Assembly: GCA_964434165.1 (NCBI GenBank)
Contig: CAYSUS010000003.1
Coordinates: forward strand, 77,836-141,835
Source: CAYSUS01 sp964434165
GTDB taxonomy: Bacteria; Planctomycetota; Planctomycetia; Pirellulales; Thermoguttaceae
Direction of reading: 5' to 3'
Length of the DNA stretch: 64,000 nt
This document shows positions 37,639 to 46,160 of the stretch, in pieces (the stretch's first letter is position 1; the number at the start of each line of letters is the position of its first letter). A program made the translations under genes and the position numbers. The notes below the pieces were generated by a model. It was not told the origin of the DNA. It did no database searches and worked only from the letters and a program-made list of their open reading frames with translations.

Positions 37639-40026
37639 TCAGCGGACAGCCGTCCCCGGCTCGTACCGGAACAGGAACGTCTGCATCGGCCCGCTGAAGC
37701 TCTTCGGGACCAGGGCCACGCACACGTCGTGCTTCGGGTCGTAAACCAACGCGCACTCGTGCGTGTAGAGGCCTTCGGGCAGGTCCACGTCCACCTCGCC
37801 CATGCGCATGGCCGCGCAGTCGAGGCAGAAGAGCTGCCTGTCGGCCAGCCAGAGGATCGCGTCGTGCCGGGGGAGGTACACCGCCTCGCGACCGATGGCG
37901 GCCTCGCCCTCGGTCTTGAGCTGCGTCCATTTCCCGTCCGAGGCCAGCGGCCGGGCGAACACGTCCACCCGGTTCTTATCCCCCTTGAGCTGCACCAGCC
38001 GGTCGCGCTTCGTGTCGTGCAATAGCGGCTGGAACTCGTAGTGGTACTTGATCTCCTCGCGGGGCTTGGGCAGCTCCGGATCGACCAGCGTCCACTTCAC
38101 CTTGCCCGACTCGCGGTCCGCCGCGCCGTGATAGAGCCGGTTGCTGCACGCCGCGAACACGCCCTGCGGCGTGCCGACCAGCGAGAGGTGCCACGGATTG
38201 GCGAAAGGCCGGCCGAAGCATGGACGGTGCATCTTCCGCGCCGCCGAGTCGTAAACCCAGCTCGCGTAGCCGTGCTCCTTGGCGGAGTAGGTGAAGGCGT
38301 CTTCGGGATCGTCGCCGAGCTGGACCTTGACGCCGTCGAACAGCGAGGGCCGGGCGAGATAGACCACGGTCTTTGACGCCGGATCGTAGCAGTACCACAG
38401 GTACGTGTGCTGGCTGAACGGGATCATCCCGTAGCTCCAGCCGAAGATGCCCGCGTTGGTGCTCTCCAGAAACGGCGGGAAGCGCGGCGGGAAGTCGAGC
38501 CCCCAACGGTTCTCGGCGATCGAGTACCGGGCGACGTCGTTGCCCGAGTAGCCCGAGTGGCCGCCCCCCGTGTAGATCACCTCGCTGCGGTCCGTGTCGA
38601 TCACGGCCGTGGACCAGGTCTTGCTGATCAGCAAACCCGGCGGGGACGCGTCCACGAACCGGTTGACGGCCAGCGACTTGAGCCGTTGCGCGTGGGCCTC
38701 GAGGTCCGGCTTAGGGGCCTGCTCCAGCGAGAGCTTCTGCTCGGGGTACTTCCAGGCGATGCTCTTTGGAGGGGCGCCGGGCAGCTCGACCGCGGGCGCG
38801 GAAGCGTCGTAGCGCAGGGCATAGGTCCGCCGCTCGGATCCGAAGGCCACCAGCAGCACCACGCCGTGCTTCTCGGCGCAGGTGGCGGTCAGCCAGCGAT
38901 AGCCCTGGAGCGCGAGGTCACCGTGGATCGGCGTCCACTGGTCGCCGGCCACGTCGTAGATCCACGTCTCCTTCACGGCCGACGTGCGCGAGTGATGATG
39001 CCGCTTGACCTTGCGGGCGTCGTTGCCACAGACGAGGACCTTGCCGCCTCCGGGAACCAGCGCCGCGGCGGGGGCGAACATGGGCGGCGGGGCCGTCTCG
39101 GGCGTGCGCTCCTCCCACCGGCCCTCGCCGCAGCGATAGACCCACGTGTCGTTGAGGGCCGCCGCCTGGTTGTATCCGCCGAACAGGACCATCGACTCGG
39201 CGAGCGGGTCGAAGACGATCGGCGCGTTGCAGCGCGGCGGCGGCTCGACTTCGAGCCTGGGCCGGTGCCAGACGTTCTTCGCGCAGTCGTAGAGCCAGGT
39301 GGGCGCACTGCCCGACGGGTTGGCGGCCAGTCCGCCGCCGAACAGCAGCACCTGGTCGCCCACCGGGTCGTAGGCCATGCTGGCCCAGGCCACCGCCCTG
39401 CACGTGGTGGGATGGTTCTTCGGCTTCAGGTCGGTCCAGGTGTTGGTTCCGGGGTCCAGGGCGAAGGTGCACCCGTCGCTGTAATAGACGATCCGCTTGC
39501 GATTCGAATCCCAGCAGGCCATGTTGAACGTGTGGATCGGGCTGGGCCGGGCGATCCCATCGAAGTCCCACCACCGCACGCGGTTCGTGGAGTGATAGCC
39601 CCCCACGCACTGGAGGCGCGGGCCCTCGTCGTGTTTCAGGCCGTCGGGGCCCGACTGCCCGTAGATGCGAAACGGCGGGAAATCCTCGGCGGTCCACTTG
39701 CCCCGGGCCGCCTCGGGAAAGGCCGGCTTCCACGCGGGCTGCTTCGAGCCCAAGTCGAGGCTTTCCAGCTCGTAGCGGAGGTACACGTTTCGGGCGGGCA
39801 TGTTGCCGCCGGTGCCCCAGAGATAGACCCGGTCCACGCTTTCGGCATACACCGCCTTGGCAAAGGTCTTGCCGCCGGCGTCGTCCTCGCGGTGGATCAC
39901 GACCCAATGGTTGGCCGGCAGGTTGGCCAGGTCGGCCGGGGCGGCGGGCTCCTCGGCGGCCGTCGCGTGCGTGAGGCAGACAAGCGCCGAGGCGCTCCAG
40001 ACCAGAAGCATCGATCGCGGTCTCAT
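37639..40026 (-). CDS. Exported kelch-like beta-propeller protein
   Basis: A 795-residue protein with a signal peptide (LLVWSASALVCLTHATA). It has an N-terminal region (~25-150) followed by repeated segments of the kelch type: VLLFGGG, VLFGGYN, TWVYRC, TWIYDVAGDQW, each with a G-G followed by W-containing strands. The second half (~400-795) continues as a beta-propeller-like region without clear GG motifs. Large exported propeller proteins of this type in planctomycetes are of unknown function and may bind carbohydrates or proteins at the cell surface. The ATG follows a GAGGAGG ribosome binding site and overlaps the TGA of the upstream DUF123 gene as ATGA, so translation is probably coupled. 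Confidence 0.78.
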   Translation of the reverse strand: MRPRSMLLVWSASALVCLTHATAAEEPAAPADLANLPANHWVVIHREDDAGGKTFAKAVYAESVDRVYLWGTGGNMPARNVYLRYELESLDLGSKQPAWKPAFPEAARGKWTAEDFPPFRIYGQSGPDGLKHDEGPRLQCVGGYHSTNRVRWWDFDGIARPSPIHTFNMACWDSNRKRIVYYSDGCTFALDPGTNTWTDLKPKNHPTTCRAVAWASMAYDPVGDQVLLFGGGLAANPSGSAPTWLYDCAKNVWHRPRLEVEPPPRCNAPIVFDPLAESMVLFGGYNQAAALNDTWVYRCGEGRWEERTPETAPPPMFAPAAALVPGGGKVLVCGNDARKVKRHHHSRTSAVKETWIYDVAGDQWTPIHGDLALQGYRWLTATCAEKHGVVLLVAFGSERRTYALRYDASAPAVELPGAPPKSIAWKYPEQKLSLEQAPKPDLEAHAQRLKSLAVNRFVDASPPGLLISKTWSTAVIDTDRSEVIYTGGGHSGYSGNDVARYSIAENRWGLDFPPRFPPFLESTNAGIFGWSYGMIPFSQHTYLWYCYDPASKTVVYLARPSLFDGVKVQLGDDPEDAFTYSAKEHGYASWVYDSAARKMHRPCFGRPFANPWHLSLVGTPQGVFAACSNRLYHGAADRESGKVKWTLVDPELPKPREEIKYHYEFQPLLHDTKRDRLVQLKGDKNRVDVFARPLASDGKWTQLKTEGEAAIGREAVYLPRHDAILWLADRQLFCLDCAAMRMGEVDVDLPEGLYTHECALVYDPKHDVCVALVPKSFSGPMQTFLFRYEPGTAVR

Positions 40027-40538
40027 AGGGCGGTCCTCCTCTGCGGAAATCGCCGGACGGGCGCGCCGATTATAGCAGATCGGCACGACCGAGCGGCGGG
40101 AGCGCCGACGGCAGGCTCCGGAAAGCCGACGCATCGGATCGGCCCGCGATCGGTGGCCACCCGGCGCAGGGCGCTGCGGAACCGGCGGCACGAGGGCCTC
40201 GGTTCGAAGCGAAGGAGATGCGCGGGGCAGCGGCAGTCCGAAGCCCCGAAGCCGGGCAAGGGGACGGCGGCCCCCGGCATGGCGAGGAGTGTCCCCGCCC
40301 AGAGGCACTCCCGCCGCCTTGCGTCGAGGGCAAGCCAGACCTCCTCCACGCGCACGTGCGGGCGGAGGTAATCGACGTGCCATCGCAGGGGCTTGTCGGT
40401 TCGCAGATGCCTTCCCACGCGCGCGGCCAGCCCTCCGGGGCCGAACGCGCTTCCGAGAAACACGTACCACCCCGGCACCACCCGCATCGGCCCCAGCCGG
40501 CCGACCGCGACGCGGGTCTCGCGCTCCGCGGCGAACAC
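40023..40538 (-). CDS. DUF123 (Uri-like) GIY-YIG-type endonuclease-like protein
   Basis: A 171-residue frame starting at a GTG (40538). It contains the DUF123 core: WYVFLGSAFGPGGLAARV, then KPLRWHVDYLRPH, then REC...LLAMPG, then GASDCRCPAHLL. Family members of about 150 residues usually begin with an LPPQPGTYALV-like segment, and this appears in-frame upstream of the GTG; the only possible start for it is a CTG at 40577, since a stop lies at about 40607. So either the annotated start is CTG or the start was lost. The C-terminal ~55 residues after HLLRFEPRP are atypical, Arg/Ala-rich. The stop overlaps the ATG of the kelch-like gene. Confidence 0.65.
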   Translation of the reverse strand: MFAAERETRVAVGRLGPMRVVPGWYVFLGSAFGPGGLAARVGRHLRTDKPLRWHVDYLRPHVRVEEVWLALDARRRECLWAGTLLAMPGAAVPLPGFGASDCRCPAHLLRFEPRPSCRRFRSALRRVATDRGPIRCVGFPEPAVGAPAARSCRSAIIGAPVRRFPQRRTAL

Positions 40539-40609
40539 GAGGGCGTAGGTGCCGGGCTGTGGGGGGAGATCTGTCAGAGGGGCGTCGGTGTGGCTGGAGG
40601 AACGGAACT

Positions 40610-40735
40610 ACGAGTAGGAGGGAACCACGGATGGCCCGGACGACACGGCCAGGAGACCGTGCATACGTACTAACGTCGCATCCGTGTGATCCGTATGGTC
40701 CGTGCTATCCGTGTTCTCCCCCCTGCTATGCACGT
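40610..40735. repeat. ATCCGTG-type repeat cluster with inverted arm
   Basis: Right part (40678-40719) holds several near-repeats of atccgtg(t/a): atccgtgtgatccgtatgg, then tccgtgctatccgtg. The left part (40620-40655) carries the inverse, ccacggatggcccgg. It fills the 248-base gap between the MFS permease and DUF123 genes; on the minus strand the repeat translates as DHTDHTD-like peptide that is not a gene. Intergenic repeats of this phrasing are common in planctomycetes. Confidence 0.5.
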
Positions 40736-40786
40736 CGTCGCTGGGTTGCGAAATCCGTCGGAAGCTGCCGTCGGGTCGGCCAGGCG

Positions 40787-42244
40787 TCACTCCGGATTCG
40801 GCTCTTCGGGGGCGGGCTCGCCCTGTTGCTCCTCGGGTGCCGTCACGTCGGCGGGCGAGACGCCGGCCGCCGGTTCCGCGGCCTCCACGCCCTCGACTGA
40901 CTCCTCGGGCTTCTCGGCCGCAACGCTGTCATGGAAGAGGACGATGAACAGGATCATCAATGCGGCTGAGCCCAGCGTCATGACGCGCCAGACCGGGGTC
41001 CAATCGACGACCTTCTTGGTCTCCTCCTCGGCAGGTTTGGCTTCGCCTTCTTCGGCGTCCTTGGCGGGTTCGGCAGCGGTCTCCATCTTCTCGGATTCCG
41101 CTTCCGTCTCGGTTGCGGCGACGGCGACCTCCTTCGTGTTCTTCTCGATCAGCCCATCGACAATGAAGTTGCCGATGATCGTTCCTATCCCGAAGGTCAT
41201 CAGGAACATCACCCCCTGGGCCTGGGCCCGGAGCTTTGGTGGCGCCTTCTTGTCCACGTACACCTGCCCGCCCACGAAGAAGAAACCGAAGATCAGCCCG
41301 TGCACGAGGATCGCCACGAAGTACAGCGCCGTGATGCCGTACATGTCGCCCAGCAGGAACGCCGCGTATCGGACGGTGAGGGCGACCAGGCCGAGGACGA
41401 TGGTCCAGCGGATGCCGACCGCGGCCAGCACGATGGGAACCAGCAGCATGAAGAAGATCTCGGCGAACTGGCCCAGATTCATCGTCAGCGTCAGGTAATC
41501 GAACCCCTTGTCTTTGAGGAACTGCGATCCGTAGTTGAAGTAGGCCGCGAAGGGAATCATCACCAGCATCGAAAGGACGATGTACACCGAGAAGTAGAAG
41601 CTCTTCATGAGCGAAAGGGCGCGAAGGCCGAGGGCGTCGATCAGCGAGGCCTTCTCCCCCTTCGCCGCGGCCGGCGTGTTCGGCAGGGTCAGCGCCAGAA
41701 CGGCCCCGGCCAGGCTCACGCCAGCGCCGCAGAACATCGGCATGTTCGAGGCGTCAAAGACTTTCTTATCTGCGCCGAGAAGATTGACGGCGATCAGGCT
41801 GAAGAGAGCGGAGCAGACCCAGCCGAACGAGCCGAACGCACGGATCCTCGGAAACTCCTCCGTCGGGGCGTGCGACATGGCGATCGCGCTGGTAAGGCCC
41901 CAAGTGGGCATGTAGCACAGCATCTGAAGCAGCAGCAGCACGAATACGACCGCTGGGCTCGTCACGCTCGCCGCCGCCAACAGAAGAACGCCGCACGCCA
42001 GGTTGAGCACGAACAGCACTTGCTGGCCAGCGAAGTGCCGGTCGGCGATCATGCCGATGATCGGCGAGGTCAGACAGCCCAGGGCCATCGTGCTGAGAAT
42101 CCAAGGCCGGTAGGCGCCGACCCCGAGTTGATCGAGATACGCCGCCAGCGGCACCCACCATACGGCGACCATCATGTACTGCAAGAACATCATCCCGCTG
42201 AGTTGGATGCGGACGCCCAGGGGCATGGCTTTCGACTCGCTCAT
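40787..42244 (-). CDS. MFS nucleoside/sugar permease-like transporter with acidic loop
   Basis: A 485-residue transporter. Start at ATG 42244 after GAGGTG (six-base spacer); a GTG start three codons upstream is possible. About twelve membrane helices are visible between residues 10 and 450. It resembles the nucleoside:H+ symporter group of the MFS (NupG/XapB-like), with segments such as LQYMMVAVWWVPLAAYL and PIIGMIADRHFAGQQ. An unusual acidic insert of about 45 residues rich in Glu/Ala/Lys (ETEAESEKMETAAEPAK) lies before the last helix, and the C-terminal tail is also acidic and Pro-rich. These tails may be cytosolic binding sites. The role in the neighbourhood is sugar or nucleoside uptake. 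Confidence 0.82.
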   Translation of the reverse strand: MSESKAMPLGVRIQLSGMMFLQYMMVAVWWVPLAAYLDQLGVGAYRPWILSTMALGCLTSPIIGMIADRHFAGQQVLFVLNLACGVLLLAAASVTSPAVVFVLLLLQMLCYMPTWGLTSAIAMSHAPTEEFPRIRAFGSFGWVCSALFSLIAVNLLGADKKVFDASNMPMFCGAGVSLAGAVLALTLPNTPAAAKGEKASLIDALGLRALSLMKSFYFSVYIVLSMLVMIPFAAYFNYGSQFLKDKGFDYLTLTMNLGQFAEIFFMLLVPIVLAAVGIRWTIVLGLVALTVRYAAFLLGDMYGITALYFVAILVHGLIFGFFFVGGQVYVDKKAPPKLRAQAQGVMFLMTFGIGTIIGNFIVDGLIEKNTKEVAVAATETEAESEKMETAAEPAKDAEEGEAKPAEEETKKVVDWTPVWRVMTLGSAALMILFIVLFHDSVAAEKPEESVEGVEAAEPAAGVSPADVTAPEEQQGEPAPEEPNPE

Positions 42245-42304
42245 TCGCGGCACCTCATGGAGTTTGGCGAGGGGTGGGAATTGATTTGGTGGGCGGCTAA
42301 GTGC

Positions 42305-43063
42305 CTAATGCATGGCCAGGCCGCCGGAGACGTCGACCGTGGCGCCGGTCATGTAGCTCGCGCGCTCCGAGGCGAGGAACGCGACCACGTCGGCAATCTC
42401 CTGCGTCTTGCCCATCCGCCCCAGCGGGACTCGCTTGTTGAAGGCGTCGGGATCGGCGGCCACGGCCTCGGCGATCATCTCGGTGAGCATCAGCCCCGGG
42501 GCCACGCAGTTGACCGTGAAACCCTTGGGGGCCAGTTCCCGGGCCAGCGAGATCGTCAATCCGACGACGCCCATCTTACTGGAGTCGTAGGCGCTCTTGC
42601 CACTACGGCTGCCCCGAAAAGCCGCCTGGGAGGAGATGTTCACGATCCGGCCGGTCTGGCCGGCTGCCTCGAGCCGGGCGACGAACTCTCGGCAGCAGCG
42701 GAACGTGCCGACCAGGTTCACGTCCACGGCCTGCATGAAGACCTCGCTGGCCAGCTCGGCCGCGGGGCCCACCGGGCAGCAGGCGGCGTTGTTGACCAGC
42801 ACGTTGATGGGTCCGAATTCCGCCTCCACCGCGGCGAACATGGCCGAAACGTCCTCGTCCCGGGTGATGTCGCCCGCGACCGGCATGCCGATGCCGTCGC
42901 GGAGGCGGATGGCCTCGACGACCGCCTCGGCCTCCTCCGGCTTGGTGCGGTAGTTGACCGCCACCCGGGCCCCTTCGGTCGCCAGGGTCGCGGCGATCGT
43001 CCGTCCCAGGCCCGTGGCCGCCCCGGTCACCAGCGCGGTCTTGCCGGACAGTTCCAGATTCAT
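42305..43063 (-). CDS. Short-chain dehydrogenase/reductase
   Basis: A 252-residue SDR. The cofactor motif VTGAATGLGRTIA is at the N-terminus; NNAA lies at the usual position; the catalytic set is Ser in NISSQAAF, and Tyr/Lys in AYDSSKMGVVG. The segment VNYRTKPEEAEAVV with an Arg after the second strand suggests NADP preference. The C-terminus ends in TGATVDVSGGLAMH. The ATG follows GGAGGAGAACC. It is 61 bp upstream of the MFS permease gene on the same strand, so a role in the catabolism of the imported sugar (a sugar or polyol dehydrogenase) is plausible, but the substrate is not readable. Confidence 0.9.
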   Translation of the reverse strand: MNLELSGKTALVTGAATGLGRTIAATLATEGARVAVNYRTKPEEAEAVVEAIRLRDGIGMPVAGDITRDEDVSAMFAAVEAEFGPINVLVNNAACCPVGPAAELASEVFMQAVDVNLVGTFRCCREFVARLEAAGQTGRIVNISSQAAFRGSRSGKSAYDSSKMGVVGLTISLARELAPKGFTVNCVAPGLMLTEMIAEAVAADPDAFNKRVPLGRMGKTQEIADVVAFLASERASYMTGATVDVSGGLAMH

Positions 43064-43446
43064 GCGGTTCTCCTCCGGCAGCCGGCCGCCTTCCGGGCTG
43101 ATCGGCTGCGGTGGCGGCCTGGGCAGCCCCCTATCTTGCGCCACGGGGCCGGGTTTGGCCAGAGGTTGCCGACGCCGCCTGCGAGCCGGCCCGACGCGGA
43201 CGGATCGCAACGCGTCGGCCCGACGTGCCGGATGACCGGACTGGCCGTGGAGCGAGAGCGCTTGGCCCGGGCCGGGGCCACGGGGGAGGGCGTCGCTCGG
43301 CAGCGCGGCGGCGGGCATGCCGTGGCGGCCCCGGATCCCGGCCGAGCGACCGGGCGATTCCGTTGGGCCAGATCGACTGTGAGAAGGCCGGCCGCGCGGC
43401 CCATGCTCCGCCCGGCCCGACCCGGCGCGGGGCGGCAGATCGCGAC
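43064..43446. other. No gene seen between the SDR and coiled-coil genes
   Basis: This 383-base stretch has only Arg/Pro/Gly-rich shadow frames. It contains the upstream region of the SDR gene and the downstream end of the coiled-coil gene. No promoter or terminator could be supported. Confidence 0.45.
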
Positions 43447-45744
43447 TTACTCCCCGTCGCTCAATCCCAGGCGCGACAGCCAGCGGCCGCGGGCGGGCTT
43501 GGCCGGCGGGTCCGACGGTCCCGCGTCACTCTCGCCCGACGGCGGAAGCGAGCGTTTCCTCTCGTCCAGCTCGGCACGCTCGCGCGCGATCTTGGCCCGC
43601 TCGATAGAGATGTCGATCTCGGCCTGGCGGAGCTTCGCCTTCCATTCCTCTTCGAGCTTGCGCAGGCTCTCGCGCTGCTCGCAGATGATCTCGTCCTTGT
43701 CGAGCACCTCGCCGAGTGCCGCGGCCCCCACGGCGACCGAGCCGAGGTTGGCGCTCTGGTCCTCCAGCAGCCGGCGCATCTCTTCCAGTTCCTCTTCCTT
43801 GGCATAAAGTGCCGATTCGGTGGTCCGGAGCACCTCGTTGATTTTCAGGCGCTCCGCGCGTCGCTCCTCGTCCACGTCGTCGCCGTCCTCGGCCTCCAGG
43901 GCGGCCAGGATGCGCCGCTTCTGGGCCTCCCAATCCATGGCGCCCCCGCCGCCCCCGCCTGCCGGCGCGGAACCGCCGCCTCGGCCTTCACTGAGCTGCT
44001 TCTTGAGCGACTCGTTCTGGGCTTTGAGCTGGCGGAGGTCGTCCATGGCCATCTCGTAACGCCGCTGGTACTCCTCGACCTGCTCGTTCGGCTCGGCCGA
44101 AGCCGGGGCCGCGGCGAGCCGCCCTTCCATGTCTTCGAGGCGATCGAGGAGGGAATCGCGCTCTGCGCGAAGCTGCGCGAGCTCCTGCGGGTCGGCGCCT
44201 TCGGCCGGGGACGACTCCAGTTGCTGGCGCAGCTCCTCGTGCTCGCGGCGGAGCGTGTCCGCCTCCGCGGCCAGGCTCTCCTCGCGACCCCGGGCGTCCG
44301 CAAGCTGCTCGGACAGCTCGGCGATCCGACGCCGCTCCGCCTCGCCCGCGGCGCCTGACTCTCCTTGTTGAGCCCGGGCGGCCTCCAGCTCCGCGCTCAG
44401 CTCCGACTGCCGCCTCCGCGACGCCTCCAGGGCGGATTCGAGCTCGGCCACGCCGCCCCGCGCGTTCTCGACCTCGGCGCTGAGCTCCGCGTGCCGCTTT
44501 CGAGCGGCCTGAAGCTGCACGTCCTGTTCGGCCGCGCGCTGCCGGAACTCCTCCAGGGCGACCGTCAACTCCGATTCCCGCTTGCGTGCCGTCGCCAGCT
44601 CCTCGGCCTGAAGCTCGAGCGCGCGTGTCCGCTCGGCCAGTTCGCGCTCCAGCGGCATGTGCGCGGTGCGCTCTTGCTCGAGCTGTTCGGCCTGTTGACG
44701 CAGCTCCTGCTCGAGCCGGTCGCGTTCCTGCCGGACGACGTGGAGCTGCTTCTCCAACTGCCCCAACTGCCCGGCGTCGAGCTGTGCCAGGTTCTCCAGT
44801 TCGGCCCGGCGCCGATCCAGCTCCTTCAGTTGGGCGGCGTGCTGGGCCTTGAGCTCACGGGCGATCCGCTGCCGCTGGACCCGCGTGTCGGCCTCGCGCG
44901 CGGCAAGCTGCTCGGCCCGGGCGTCCAGCTCCGCCAGGCGCTCCTGGAGGCGCTCCCGCAGGGAGGTCGTCTGCTCGAGCTCCGCTTCGAGCTGCTTCTG
45001 GGCCTGAGCCGCGGCCTGCTGGGCCTTCCCGGCTTGGGCCTCGGCCGTCTCGATCTCCACGCGCCGCGCCTGGAGGTCTGCGGCCCGCTGCTCCAACTGC
45101 CTGGTCTGGGCGGCGTACTGGGCCTTGAGCTCTCGGGCGATCCGCTGCCGCTGGACCCGCGTGTCGGCCTCGCGCGCGGCAAGCTGTTCGGCCCGGGCGT
45201 CCAGCTCCGCCAGGCGCTCCTGGAGCCGCGCGCGATGCGCCGCCGCCTGCTCCGCGTCGGCCTGGTGTTGCCGGTGGGCCAGGGCGACGGCCTGGCGGGC
45301 TTTCTCGAGCTCCGCCTCCGAAGCCTCGATCTCCCGACGCCGGGCTTCCAGGTCGGCGGAGCGCTGGTCCAACTCCTGGGACTGGGCGGCGATCCGCTGC
45401 GATACACCCTCCTGCTGCTGCGCCGCCTCGCGGAGCGCCGTCTCCCATTCCGCGCGCCGCGCGTCGAGTTCCGCCTTGAGCTGGGCCAGGCTTTCCCCCT
45501 GGGCGGCGAACTCCTGGCGCTGACGCTCCAGGAGCGCGCGGGTCTCGGCGGTGTCGTGCCGATCGCGCGCGAGCTGGGCGGCGATCTGTTCGATGCCCGC
45601 CGCCATCTCCGTCTCGATCTGGCCGAGGCGGGTCTTCTGCGCAGCGAGGAAGTCCTGGAACCGGGCGCGTTGCCGGTTCAGCGCATCCTGGAACTGACCG
45701 GCCCAGCTCTCATCGGACAAGATGGGGGAGGACGGAGCTTCCAT
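43447..45744 (-). CDS. Long coiled-coil protein with internal duplication
   Basis: A 765-residue protein that is almost entirely Gln/Glu/Arg/Ala-rich coiled coil from about residue 15 to 560, with a Gly-rich spacer (~605-620) and a second coiled region to about 730. A unit of 92 codons is duplicated: LQERLAELDARAEQLAAREA occurs twice, and the ~119-bp DNA copies differ at only a few positions. The C-terminal WLSRLGLSDGE tail is basic/acidic. No ATPase or membrane segment is visible. Proteins like this occur in planctomycetes and may be scaffolds; no function is known. Preceded by a gap of 416 bases with repeats. Confidence 0.72.
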   Translation of the reverse strand: MEAPSSPILSDESWAGQFQDALNRQRARFQDFLAAQKTRLGQIETEMAAGIEQIAAQLARDRHDTAETRALLERQRQEFAAQGESLAQLKAELDARRAEWETALREAAQQQEGVSQRIAAQSQELDQRSADLEARRREIEASEAELEKARQAVALAHRQHQADAEQAAAHRARLQERLAELDARAEQLAAREADTRVQRQRIARELKAQYAAQTRQLEQRAADLQARRVEIETAEAQAGKAQQAAAQAQKQLEAELEQTTSLRERLQERLAELDARAEQLAAREADTRVQRQRIARELKAQHAAQLKELDRRRAELENLAQLDAGQLGQLEKQLHVVRQERDRLEQELRQQAEQLEQERTAHMPLERELAERTRALELQAEELATARKRESELTVALEEFRQRAAEQDVQLQAARKRHAELSAEVENARGGVAELESALEASRRRQSELSAELEAARAQQGESGAAGEAERRRIAELSEQLADARGREESLAAEADTLRREHEELRQQLESSPAEGADPQELAQLRAERDSLLDRLEDMEGRLAAAPASAEPNEQVEEYQRRYEMAMDDLRQLKAQNESLKKQLSEGRGGGSAPAGGGGGGAMDWEAQKRRILAALEAEDGDDVDEERRAERLKINEVLRTTESALYAKEEELEEMRRLLEDQSANLGSVAVGAAALGEVLDKDEIICEQRESLRKLEEEWKAKLRQAEIDISIERAKIARERAELDERKRSLPPSGESDAGPSDPPAKPARGRWLSRLGLSDGE
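44832..45226 (-). repeat. Direct repeat within the coiled-coil gene
   Basis: About 119 bases (44832-44950) recur at 45108-45226, offset 276 bases (92 codons). Only about three substitutions separate the copies (for example gcgtgctggg vs gcgtactggg, ctcacggg vs ctctcggg), although synonymous drift would be expected if the duplication were old. Confidence 0.8.
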
Positions 45745-46160
45745 GGACTCCCATGCAGCGAACCAGGCGGGCGGGTCCGCGGTGCACCACGGAGCGTGCG
45801 ACGCCCTGCCGAAGCGGTAATCGCGGGGGGAGCCGAAGCGATGACTCCCTACATCATATACGGCGCAGCGGCCAGACCGTCAAACGGCCATGCGTTCTGT
45901 AACGGTTAGGGCGATCCTGCCCAAGGCGCCGCGCCGCTTCCCGGCGCGAGGGTGGACGGAACAGGAGTCCGCCGAGATAACGGAGTTCTCTCGGTCCCCT
46001 CGGTCGTCTCCGTCTTCCAGGCAGCCAGTCACGCAATGCCCTGTTCACCAAGACGAAGGCAACGAAGCTCTCCCCGCTCCGTTGCCCCGGTTCACTCCTG
46101 TTGGGATTGGCCGCCGGACTGCCCAGAATGGCGGAGTGGTTGTTGCCGCGTGGCTTGGCC
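45745..46160. other. Intergenic stretch with low-complexity tag, no gene
   Basis: This 416-base region upstream of the coiled-coil gene holds a phrase gagttctctcggtcccctcggtcgtctccg (about 45980-46015) of the dispersed ggt/cct tag type and a Cys/Pro-rich shadow frame. No conserved gene was found. Confidence 0.45.

Noticed and set aside
40608..40790. Small minus-strand frame ending in STDHTDHTD
   Set aside because: It is a translation of the atccgtg repeat cluster, not a gene.
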